From NCBI RefSeq assembly GCF_036226745.1, contig NZ_CP109013.1, forward strand, positions 7,936,001-8,000,000: 64,000 nucleotides of DNA, read 5' to 3'. The notes beneath the pieces are model-generated. The model saw only the letters and a program-made list of their open reading frames with translations. It was not told the origin of the DNA and did no database searches. The position numbers and the translations under genes were made by a program. Shown here one piece after another: positions 54,622-62,203 of the stretch. Source of the DNA: Streptomyces sp. NBC_00683 (GTDB lineage: Bacteria > Actinomycetota > Actinomycetes > Streptomycetales > Streptomycetaceae). Position 1 is the stretch's first letter. Every line of letters begins with the position of its first letter.

Positions 54622-55680
54622 TCACCGTCGCGTCGGGGTCGCCGATTCACCGGCAGTCCCGCGGGTCCCGCCATATTTCATGGACGGCCAGAAGCGCACG
54701 AACGTGTCGTACTGGCGCTTGATATGGGCCTTGCGGCGGACATCACCTGCCATGACCTCGCGCAGGATGTCCTCGTAGTCGATGTGCGAGATGTAGCGGA
54801 GGGACACTCGCCATCGCAGGTACCAATCGGTGCTGGGATGCTTTTCGGTGGCACGGACGTAATTGACGAACCAGCTCTGGTTGTCATCGGAATCAGGCCG
54901 GGAATGCACCTGGTGATAGACCGGGGTTCCGGGAAGGGCGACGAACGAGGCGCCTGTCTGCCACAAGCGGTATCCGAGTTCGGTGTCCTCCTCGCCCCAT
55001 CCGAGGAACTGGTCGTCGAAGGAACCCACCGACCGGCACAGTTCGATCGGAACGGAGACGTGGCACGTCAGGAAACTGAGCCAGGGCGCCACACTGCCAC
55101 CCTCGGCTATGAGGTCCAGGTGCTCGGCGCGCGCCGCTTTGTCGTGCATGCCGGCTGCGGCTTCGATGGTGTCGATCCTGTGGCGGATGTCCCAGATGTC
55201 CCAGAGGGAGACGTTCTGGTAAGTGGGTGTCGAGGTGAGTCTGGGGTCGAGTCCGGTGCTGGCGTTCTTGATGGCTTCGGTGAGGGTGTCGTCGACGGGG
55301 AGCAGGGAGAACACTTCGCGCCTGGCTCCGAGTACGACGGTGTTGTCGGTGGATTTCCGGTGCTGGGCGAGGTGTTGGTGGAGCAGGGTGCGTGGGCAGA
55401 TGCAGTCGTCGTCGATGAACAGGACGATTTCTCCGGTCGCTTCGGCGATGCCGGAGTTGCGGGCGAGGGCCCGGTTGGGCTGGGTGACGGTGACGGAGCG
55501 CACGCGGGGGTCGAGCCGGCGGTACCTGTCGATGACGTCGGGGGTCTCGTCGGTCGATCCGTTGTCGACGACGATGATCTCGTAGGTGCCGTTGGGTAGT
55601 TCCTGCAGTGTCAGGGATTCCAGCGTCCGTTCGAGGTGCCTTGCCTTGTCGCGTGTGGGGATGACAACGCTGATGTCCAT
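54622..55680 (-). CDS. GT2-family glycosyltransferase, copy B
   Basis: A 352-residue enzyme sharing residues 1-177 exactly with copy A, including the DDD metal site. The second half diverges (after IDTIEAAAG) but keeps the family motifs SVPIELCRSVGSFD and FLGWGEEDTELGYRLWQTG. It is first in a minus-strand run of two GT2 genes, the kinase and the GT1 gene, with 44-, 65- and 1-base gaps, so probably one operon. The stretch upstream of its ATG is AT-rich and probably holds the promoter. Confidence 0.88.
   Translation of the reverse strand: MDISVVIPTRDKARHLERTLESLTLQELPNGTYEIIVVDNGSTDETPDVIDRYRRLDPRVRSVTVTQPNRALARNSGIAEATGEIVLFIDDDCICPRTLLHQHLAQHRKSTDNTVVLGARREVFSLLPVDDTLTEAIKNASTGLDPRLTSTPTYQNVSLWDIWDIRHRIDTIEAAAGMHDKAARAEHLDLIAEGGSVAPWLSFLTCHVSVPIELCRSVGSFDDQFLGWGEEDTELGYRLWQTGASFVALPGTPVYHQVHSRPDSDDNQSWFVNYVRATEKHPSTDWYLRWRVSLRYISHIDYEDILREVMAGDVRRKAHIKRQYDTFVRFWPSMKYGGTRGTAGESATPTRR
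55151..55680 (-). repeat. 530-base identical repeat, copy B
   Basis: Partner of 54048-54577. Identity stops abruptly at the middle of the gene, as expected for recent gene conversion or recombination between tandem paralogues, or for an assembly collapse. Confidence 0.85.
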
Positions 55681-56075
55681 CTATGTAATCGCCCCGCAAG
55701 TCGGAATGAAATATGCAGTCAGCGCGCTGGAACTGCTGGACCCCGGTCACCGGAATGACGGACGGCGATATGATCGGCGCCGGTATTCTCTTACGTGGTG
55801 AACGCACCGCCCGATGCCACATAAGCCAAAATATTTCTTGCCGGATCCATTGACATCGGCGAAATTGTAAACACCGTTTCGACGGGTGGTCAATACCGGA
55901 GTGAGTGCCCGCAGGCCTCTTGCGTGCATTCAGAAGGAATGGCTCTGAATTCTGACTCTGAGTTACGTCGGTCGAGGTTGCCCGGGCGGGGACGTCGCTG
56001 CTGGTGGGCGGAGCGGTGACTGCGGACGGGAGGGTCTGTCAGGTTCGGGACGGTGACGGAGTGTGCGGCCGGGTG
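55681..56075. other. Non-coding region between the GT2 operon and the LysR gene
   Basis: 395 bases with no convincing gene. The stretch 55815-55880 is unusually AT-rich for this DNA and probably contains the GT2 operon promoter, but no -10/-35 pair is clear. The last 90 bases lie downstream of the LysR stop. Confidence 0.5.
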
Positions 56076-56963
56076 TCAGGCCGGCAGGGGCTCGGCGGCC
56101 GCGACCTTCAGCAGCGCCTGCAGCGACTCCGAGAGCACCTTTCGCGTCAGCATGACCGGCGGGGACGCAAGGCCTCCCACATCCAGTGAGCGGAACTCGA
56201 CCTCGGGGTAGTCCGAGCGGTTCACGCAGTCATCCGGCACGGCGGTCCAGGAATCGCGTTTCGTGGAGATGCTCTGGAGCGCCTCGGAGATGGAGCGGGA
56301 GAGCAAGGAGGCCGCCGGTTGCAGTCCCGCACGGTGGCAGGCGTCGGTCACCAACTCCTGGAGCACCGTGTGGAACTGCGTCGGTGCCTGCCTCATCGGA
56401 AGTTTGCCGAGCATGTCCGGGAGCAGCTGTCTGCGGCCTGCCAGCGGATGGGGTTTCGGTATGCCCACGGTGACAGGGCCCCACTGGAGCCGGTGCAAGG
56501 CCAGGCCCGGGGCCGCCGCAGGGGCTTCCAGCAGGGCGGCGTGGACGGTTCCGTCGCGGACCAGGTCGGACCGGACGCTTTCCGGCACCTCGAAGACGTC
56601 CACCTGGATCTCCGGACGGCTGTCCCTCAGATTGGCCAGGGCGACCCGGAGGCTTCCCTGACTGCCCGTCGGTACGGCGACGCGAAGGGCCGTGTCGGCC
56701 AGAGGGGAATGGCCTGCGGCGACGAGCTCGATCATCTGCACGGACCGAAGTGCTCTCTGCGCCCAGGGCAGGAGATCCTCGCCCGCCTCCGTGAGGTGCA
56801 CCCATCGCGTCGAGCGCTCGAACAGCGCGACCTTCAGTGTTCTTTCGAGTTTGCGAATCTGCTGGCTGACGGCCGGCTGCACCACATGCAGTCGTTTGGC
56901 GGCGCGACCGAAATGCAGTTCCTCTGCAACCGTGACGAAGTAGGCGAGCTGGCGTAATTCCAC
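56076..56963 (-). CDS. LysR-family transcriptional regulator
   Basis: A 295-residue LysR regulator. The winged HTH spans about 1-60 (LRQLAYFVTVAEELHFGRAA, then VVQPAVSQQIRKLERTL), followed by the periplasmic-binding-like effector domain (LRVAVPTGSQGSLRVALAN, VTVGIPKPHPLAGR). The GTG at 56963 gives the usual family start and has AGGGGATC before it. Its third codon is TTA (56955-56957), so bldA tRNA should gate its synthesis almost at initiation. It is divergent from the exporter operon and may regulate it. Confidence 0.88.
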   Translation of the reverse strand: MELRQLAYFVTVAEELHFGRAAKRLHVVQPAVSQQIRKLERTLKVALFERSTRWVHLTEAGEDLLPWAQRALRSVQMIELVAAGHSPLADTALRVAVPTGSQGSLRVALANLRDSRPEIQVDVFEVPESVRSDLVRDGTVHAALLEAPAAAPGLALHRLQWGPVTVGIPKPHPLAGRRQLLPDMLGKLPMRQAPTQFHTVLQELVTDACHRAGLQPAASLLSRSISEALQSISTKRDSWTAVPDDCVNRSDYPEVEFRSLDVGGLASPPVMLTRKVLSESLQALLKVAAAEPLPA

Positions 56964-57266
56964 AGTTTGATCCCCTGTCGCTGTATCAGGACGAGGCAAT
57001 TCAACACAGAGAGCGCTCTCTGCGTATCAGACCCCACGCGACGTATAACTGTCAAGCATCGTTTGGATGCACTGTGTCCCCAATTGAATATTTTGCTCCT
57101 TATTTTACGCTTTGGAATTTATGCGAGGTAAGGTGATGACGAAACCTGCCGAATTGACCCGGGGGCGGTTGAGTCGATTAGGAAGTAAAGGTTATGAATG
57201 CGTGCGGCCGGTGGGTTATTTGTACAGTGGGTTGTTCGTGATCGGGTGGACTCGTATGATCGGACC
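56964..57266. other. LysR/ABC exporter divergent intergenic region
   Basis: About 300 bases with a comparatively AT-rich centre (57060-57125) that probably holds the promoter of the exporter operon. Apart from the palindrome at 57008, no clear operator was seen. Confidence 0.5.
57008..57023. promoter_or_regulatory. LacI-type palindromic operator candidate upstream of the LysR gene
   Basis: CAGAGAGCGCTCTCTG is a perfect 16-base palindrome with the central GAGCGCTC typical of LacI-family operators (compare the CebR site TGGGAGCGCTCCCA). It lies 45 bases before the LysR start. A second GAGAGCGCTCTC occurs at 59961. Confidence 0.55.
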
Positions 57267-58259
57267 GTGATTGAGACCACACAGTGCATTGAAGCCGGCG
57301 AGCTCTCGATGACGTACCAGGTTCCGGTTCGCGATGCGGGCCTCGGGGCAGCCTTTCGAAGTCTCTGGCGGAGGCAGACGAAAGATATCGAAGCTATCGG
57401 CTCGATCGACCTTCGGGTGGAAATGGGTGAATCGATCGGACTGATAGGTCCGAACGGGGCGGGTAAAACCACACTCATGAAAATACTCGCCGGAATTCTC
57501 AAACCCACGCACGGGAAAGCCCGGGTCCTCGGCCGGGATCCCTTCGACCGTAAACCGGAACACTTGCGTCAAATCGCGTTGGTGAGGGGCAGTCAACCCC
57601 TGGGCGGTGCACCCGAGCTGACGGTCATGGACTCGTTGAGCTATCAGGCTCTGGTCTACGACGTGCCCGAAGGGCAGTTGCAGGAGAACCTCGACGAACT
57701 GGTGCAACTGCTTGGTATCGGTGAACTCCTCAATCGGCAGGTGCGCGCCCTGTCGCTGGGTGAGAGGATGCGCGCGGGCCTGGCGATGGCCCTTGTGTAC
57801 CGTCCGCAGGTGCTTTTTCTCGACGAGCCCACGATCGGTCTGGACGTGTCGGCCGCCGTGCAGACCCGTGCCTTTCTCCGCAAGTACGTGGCTCAGACGG
57901 GAGCCACCATGATCCTGACGAGCCACTACATGACCGATGTGGCCGAACTCTGCCCGCGGGTGGTGCTTATCAATCACGGGCGGAAGGTTTATGACGGTGG
58001 GCTCCCTGGGCTGACCGCCAGGGTGAAGCACGACAAACTCATCGAGGTGTGGCTTGCCGAGGGCGTCGAATTGCCTCCGGGGATCCGAGCGACGCGGAAC
58101 GACGGGCGATACGAGCTGAGTGTCGCCCGGGAGCAGGTGGCCGACACCATCGGAAGGTTGCTGGCCGAGACCACCGTTCTGGACCTGAGCATCAAGGAAG
58201 CCCCACTGGACGTACTGATGGACGAGATCTACCGCGCCGACGAGGCGACGCCTCGATGA
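57267..58259 (+). CDS. ABC-2-type exporter ATPase
   Basis: An ATPase of about 330 residues with Walker A (LIGPNGAGKTTLMKILAG), signature ALSLGERMRAGLAMAL (LSLGE in place of LSGGQ, common in this class), Walker B (VLFLDEPTIGLD) and the switch histidine in LTSHYMTD. A C-terminal accessory domain of about 90 residues follows. It pairs with the two membrane proteins downstream. The start is uncertain (GTG 57267, ATG 57198 or ATG 57309). It probably exports the cluster product or a cell-envelope component. Confidence 0.85.
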   Translation: MIETTQCIEAGELSMTYQVPVRDAGLGAAFRSLWRRQTKDIEAIGSIDLRVEMGESIGLIGPNGAGKTTLMKILAGILKPTHGKARVLGRDPFDRKPEHLRQIALVRGSQPLGGAPELTVMDSLSYQALVYDVPEGQLQENLDELVQLLGIGELLNRQVRALSLGERMRAGLAMALVYRPQVLFLDEPTIGLDVSAAVQTRAFLRKYVAQTGATMILTSHYMTDVAELCPRVVLINHGRKVYDGGLPGLTARVKHDKLIEVWLAEGVELPPGIRATRNDGRYELSVAREQVADTIGRLLAETTVLDLSIKEAPLDVLMDEIYRADEATPR

Positions 58260-59023
58260 CCCGGCTGCTCAGGCTCTTATGGCTGAACATCGCACGCCAA
58301 TTCCTGACCTGGTCGGGATCGTGGTGGTTCGCTGTCGCCCTGGCTGCCGGACAGATCCTTCCGCCACTCATCGGACTGGCGGTGTGGCGAACCGTTTTCC
58401 CGGACTCCAGCCGCGTTTCCACGTATTATCTGGCGGTCCTTTTCATCGTCGCCTCCACCGCGTCCTTCGAGAATCACACCTTCTCGCAGGGCATTTACAA
58501 GGGCACTCTGGCGGGCGAACTGGTCAAACCCCAGCCGGCCGTTCTGCTGCCGTTGGGGGAGAACATCGCGATCCGGGCCTGGATCACTCTGATCACCCTG
58601 CCGGTCGTCGCGCTGGTTGCCTCGGTGCTGACGGTGTCCTTCGACGCGGGTGCGCTGCTGGTGGCCGCACCACTGTGGCTGGGAGCCGGATTCCTGCGGT
58701 TCCTCTTCATGTGGTGCCTCGCACTGACCGCCTTCTGGACCGAGCGGGTGCATGCCATCACGGCGTTCGGTACCACCCTGCTCTACATGCTCGGGGGGAA
58801 CGCGATTCCGGTCGATCTACTTCCGTCCTTCTGGAGCGCCCTGGCCCGAGGGCTTCCGTTCTATTCGATCATCGGCCTGCCTGCCGACGCTGCTGCGGGG
58901 GAGTCGGGCCAACGTCTGCTGATGGGGGCGATCGTGCAGGTGGGCTGGCTGCTGGTGATGGGCGCCATTTCGCTGGTGCTGTGGCGGCGAGGTCTGAACA
59001 GGTACGCGGCGGTCGGCGGCTGA
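58256..59023 (+). CDS. ABC-2-type exporter permease 1
   Basis: A 255-residue integral membrane protein with about six hydrophobic helices, for example WWFAVALAAGQILPPLIGLA, VVALVASVLTVSF and a C-terminal VGWLLVMGAISLVLW. It belongs to the ABC-2 family of the DUF990-like kind that works as a pair of different permeases. The ATG overlaps the ATPase stop in ATGA. Codon 8 (58277-58279) is TTA, adding to the bldA-dependent set. Confidence 0.85.
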   Translation: MTRLLRLLWLNIARQFLTWSGSWWFAVALAAGQILPPLIGLAVWRTVFPDSSRVSTYYLAVLFIVASTASFENHTFSQGIYKGTLAGELVKPQPAVLLPLGENIAIRAWITLITLPVVALVASVLTVSFDAGALLVAAPLWLGAGFLRFLFMWCLALTAFWTERVHAITAFGTTLLYMLGGNAIPVDLLPSFWSALARGLPFYSIIGLPADAAAGESGQRLLMGAIVQVGWLLVMGAISLVLWRRGLNRYAAVGG

Positions 59024-59024
59024 T

Positions 59025-59807
59025 ATGAAGCTGCTTCTCCTGCTGGGTGCCACGTTCTCCCTGTCGCTCCGGCGGACTCTGACGCACCGTGTCAACTTCG
59101 TCTTCGACCTTGCCCAGTCCATTGTCGGCATCGGCACGGTCCTGGCGACGACGCTGGTCATCTTCGACCGGACAGGCGCCCTTGCGGGCTGGACGAGGTC
59201 GGAGATGTTCGTCCTCATCGGCGTGTTCGCGCTGGTCTCCGGGATCAGGGCGGCCCTGATCGACCCCAGCCTGACGAAGTTCGTGGGCACGATCCGGGAC
59301 GGCACGCTCGACGAGGCGTTGCTGCGGCCGGCGCCGAGCTGGTTCACCGCTACGAACCGTGAGCATGCGCCGCTCGCCCTCGGGCAGGCGCTCCTCGGGG
59401 TCGGCATCCTCGTCGCCGGGGTCCGGGGCCTTCCCGCGGCCCCCGGACCGGTGAACACCGTCGTGGCCGTGATCCTGACCGGCTGTGCGGTCGCCATCTC
59501 GTGGGCGATCTCCGTGATGGTGGCCAGCCTGGGCTTCTGGGCGGGGCGCTTCGAACTTGCTCCGCTGACCGCCTCGCTGTGGGACGTCGGAAGATACCCC
59601 GCGGGTGTCTACGGAAGCCATCTGCGAAGCATTGTCACCTACGTGATTCCGCTCGCCGGAATGATCACCTTGCCCGCCGAGGCGCTGACTCGGCCCGATC
59701 CTCTGGTGGCGCTGCCCGTCGGGCTGGCGGTGACCGCATGCTTTGTCCTGCTATCGATGATCATGTTCAGCCAGGGAGTGAAAAGGTACACCGGCGCCAC
59801 GTCCTGA
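59025..59807 (+). CDS. ABC-2-type exporter permease 2
   Basis: A 260-residue membrane protein. The amphipathic N-terminal stretch SLRRTLTHRVNFVFDLAQSI, the SGIRAALIDPSLTKF segment and a C-terminal ACFVLLSMIMFSQGVKRY are characteristic of the second subunit of these exporters. It begins one base after the stop of permease 1, so the two should be made in equal amounts. Confidence 0.85.
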   Translation: MKLLLLLGATFSLSLRRTLTHRVNFVFDLAQSIVGIGTVLATTLVIFDRTGALAGWTRSEMFVLIGVFALVSGIRAALIDPSLTKFVGTIRDGTLDEALLRPAPSWFTATNREHAPLALGQALLGVGILVAGVRGLPAAPGPVNTVVAVILTGCAVAISWAISVMVASLGFWAGRFELAPLTASLWDVGRYPAGVYGSHLRSIVTYVIPLAGMITLPAEALTRPDPLVALPVGLAVTACFVLLSMIMFSQGVKRYTGATS

Positions 59808-60287
59808 GTCCCGAGCGAGCAACTCGGTTCGCACATGAGCAGGGCGCGCGAGGGGTCTCGGCTTTTCGGTGCATCGACCCTTCAGGTGACGCCAACTCGC
59901 TTACCACTGAGCGTCGTTGACACTCGTAGGAGAACTTTCTAAGGTTGGGGGACAGGGATGGAGAGCGCTCTCTTTCTGGATCGGGCCGATTCCGGTCCCG
60001 CACTTCGGGGGCCGGCCGAATACCCCACACGCGCTCGTCGCTCTCGCTGCGGTCGTGGCCTTCACGACTGCCCGGAGCCGCATTCCGCAAGGTGGCTTCC
60101 GCGCGGGTGAGGACGGCAAGGACGCGCTCGCCGACGCTGCCCGGACGTGGGTCGTGGTGAGCGCGATATCCCTGGTGCGAAGGCCCCGGGACGGGGCCGT
60201 GACGTGCCGAAGAATCGACATCAGTGCCCTTTCGGGCACCTGACCGTGAGGAATGTCTTGTTCGAGCGACGTAGTCAGAATGCAGCC
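59808..60287. other. Non-coding region upstream of the inhibitor gene
   Basis: No credible gene was found in these 480 bases; open frames on both strands lack ribosome binding sites. The region contains the LacI-type palindrome at 59961 and presumably the promoter of the secreted inhibitor gene. Confidence 0.45.
59961..59972. promoter_or_regulatory. Second LacI-type palindrome
   Basis: GAGAGCGCTCTC, a perfect 12-base palindrome identical to the core of the site at 57008-57023. The two flank the ABC exporter operon. Confidence 0.5.
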
Positions 60288-60680
60288 GTGAAGGCCACCG
60301 GGACCGACGGCCGCAAGAAGCGGTACCTGAGCACCCTCACGGTGGCGGCCTCGATGGTCACCCTGGTGGGACTGGCCGCGGCACCCGCCTCCGCGAGTGC
60401 GGCGGACTGTGAGTTCAGCAAGACCCTCTGTCTGTATTCGGGCGAGAACTTCACGGGGGAGAGGATCACCCTCAGCTCCCTGGTCCCTGGGGGGACCTGC
60501 ATAAATCTGGACGAGTCCGGATGGGTCGTCCCGGCGCGATCGGCCATCAACACCCACACCACGAGCGCCGCGCTGTTCGCCGACGAGGACTGCACCGGTG
60601 GACCGAACCAGGTGTCGGGCAGTTCGAGTCGTGCCAGCCTCGGCGACTTCGTGACGCTCAGCGTCTGGGTGGCCGGCTGA
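60288..60680 (+). CDS. Secreted peptidase-inhibitor family I36-like protein
   Basis: A protein of about 130 residues. A Sec signal peptide (RKKRYLSTLTVAASMVTLVG, ending APASASA) precedes a mature domain of about 90 residues with four cysteines. The SLCLYSGENFTGERI-like pattern (here TLCLYSGENFTGERIT) is typical of beta/gamma-crystallin-like I36 inhibitors of Streptomyces metalloproteases. A GTG at 60288 is used; a GTG at 60246 would lengthen the signal region. A hairpin terminator follows, so it is probably a single-gene unit. Confidence 0.78.
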   Translation: MKATGTDGRKKRYLSTLTVAASMVTLVGLAAAPASASAADCEFSKTLCLYSGENFTGERITLSSLVPGGTCINLDESGWVVPARSAINTHTTSAALFADEDCTGGPNQVSGSSSRASLGDFVTLSVWVAG

Positions 60681-60700
60681 CGAGCCACACCCGTCACCGA

Positions 60701-60733
60701 CCGAGGGGTGCCCTGTGACCGGGCGCCCCTCGG
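60701..60733 (+). terminator. Hairpin after the inhibitor gene
   Basis: A 13-base inverted repeat, CCGAGGGGTGCCC and GGGCGCCCCTCGG (one G-T pair), with a seven-base loop, 20 bases past the stop. Confidence 0.8.
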
Positions 60734-60850
60734 AGCCGTGGGAACCGATCTGCGGAATTCTCCGTGCGAGGAAGACGCACCGGCGGACAACCGGAGCCAC
60801 GGAGCAGGACAGCAGCCGCACAGGCGCTTCAACGGATGGAGATTCCTCGC

Positions 60851-62104
60851 GTGAACCCGAAGCCGGAAACACGTGGCTCACTGGTGCGAGGGCGTGTTGC
60901 CACGTCCTTGCTGTTCCTGCTGTTCGGCACAGCTCTCGGCTGCTGGACGAGTCGTATCCCCGCGATCAAGAGCGACCTCGGACTGAGTGACGGACTGCTC
61001 GGCCTCGCCCTGCTGGCCTTCGCCGTGGGCGCCATCGCCGGAATGATGGGCCTGGGAAGACTCGTCGACCGATGGGGGAGCACGCGGGTCATGGTGCCGA
61101 CGGCCCTCCTCGAAGGGCTGCTGCTCATCCCTCCCGCATTCATGCCGACGCTGGTCACCCTCATGGCGGCGCTCTTTCTCTTCGGCCTCGTCCACGGCAC
61201 GCTGAACATCGCGATGAACGCGAACGGGATCGAGGTCCAGCGCGCCTGGGGCCGCCCGATCGTGTCGTCGTTCCACGCCGTCTACAGCATCGGCGGCTTC
61301 CTGGGTGCCGCGATCGGCGGGCTCTTCGCCCATCAGGACGTGAGCCCGGAGGTCACCTTCGCCGCCGTGGGTGCCGGTGTGGTGCTGCTCGCCGTGTGGG
61401 CCGCTGTGTGGGCCCTGCCGCAGGACGTACCGGCGACACCGCCAGGGCCTGCGGCCGGGACCGGTGGCGGGGGCGTCTCACGCTCGTTCTACCTCCTGTT
61501 CCTCGGCGCGCTGGCCATGTGCACGCTGGTGGGGGAGGGCACCGCTGCGGACTGGAGCGCCGTCTACCTGCACGAGAGCCTCGGCAGCACACCGGCGTTC
61601 GCCACAGCCGCGTTCGCGGCGTTCTCCGTCACCATGACGATCGGGCGGCTGCTCGGCGACCGGCTCGCCGAGCGGTTCGGGCCCGTGCAACTCGTCCGCG
61701 GCTGCGGAGTGCTGGCCTCGGTGGGCATGACCGCTGCCCTGCTCATCGGCCACCCGGTCGCCGGCGTCATCGGGTTCGCGTGCCTGGGCGCGGGGATGTC
61801 CTGCATCGCTCCGCAGGTCTACTCGGCCGCGGGGCAGCGCGATCCCGCACGTGCCGGCGCCGCGCTGTCCCTCGTCGTCAGCCTCGGGTACGTCGGCTTC
61901 CTCATCGGCCCCCTGGTGATCGGCGGCGTCAGCACCTTCACGGGACTCCCCGTGGCCCTGGGCATTCCCGCGCTCCTGATCCTGTTCGTGGTGCTCGGCG
62001 CGGCCGCCCTGCGTCCCCCCGGGCCGACTGCTCCGGCACCCGTCGAGGAGAAGCCGCACCGCGATGCCGACCGCTCGGGACTGGCCTCGGGAAGCGGCAA
62101 CTGA
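60851..62104 (+). CDS. MFS transporter
   Basis: A 417-residue major facilitator with about twelve helices. The loop between helices 2 and 3 reads GLGRLVDRWGSTRVM, the MFS signature, and the second-half equivalent reads GRLLGDRLAERFGPVQLV. The stretch SFHAVYSIGGFLGAAIGGLF is typical of the YbjJ/fucose-permease-like group. A GTG at 60851 with GGAG before it is preferred; an ATG at 60836 would add five residues. It may export the cluster product or import a sugar; the substrate is unknown. Confidence 0.85.
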   Translation: MNPKPETRGSLVRGRVATSLLFLLFGTALGCWTSRIPAIKSDLGLSDGLLGLALLAFAVGAIAGMMGLGRLVDRWGSTRVMVPTALLEGLLLIPPAFMPTLVTLMAALFLFGLVHGTLNIAMNANGIEVQRAWGRPIVSSFHAVYSIGGFLGAAIGGLFAHQDVSPEVTFAAVGAGVVLLAVWAAVWALPQDVPATPPGPAAGTGGGGVSRSFYLLFLGALAMCTLVGEGTAADWSAVYLHESLGSTPAFATAAFAAFSVTMTIGRLLGDRLAERFGPVQLVRGCGVLASVGMTAALLIGHPVAGVIGFACLGAGMSCIAPQVYSAAGQRDPARAGAALSLVVSLGYVGFLIGPLVIGGVSTFTGLPVALGIPALLILFVVLGAAALRPPGPTAPAPVEEKPHRDADRSGLASGSGN

Positions 62105-62203
62105 GCGCGCCGCACGTTTGCTTGAATGCGAAGAGCCGATGCCCGGTACCGGTTGACCGGGCGTCGGCGCATCCGACGACTCGCACGAGACGAAGGCGGA
62201 CAG

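Noticed and set aside
54120..55599. Identical plus-strand frames opposite the two GT2 genes
   Set aside because: They are shadows of the identical repeat, not independent genes; the minus strand encodes the GT2 motifs.
59917..60243. A 108-codon plus-strand frame before the inhibitor gene
   Set aside because: No ribosome binding site, no recognisable domain, and it spans the LacI-type palindrome; the opposite-strand frame is equally long.
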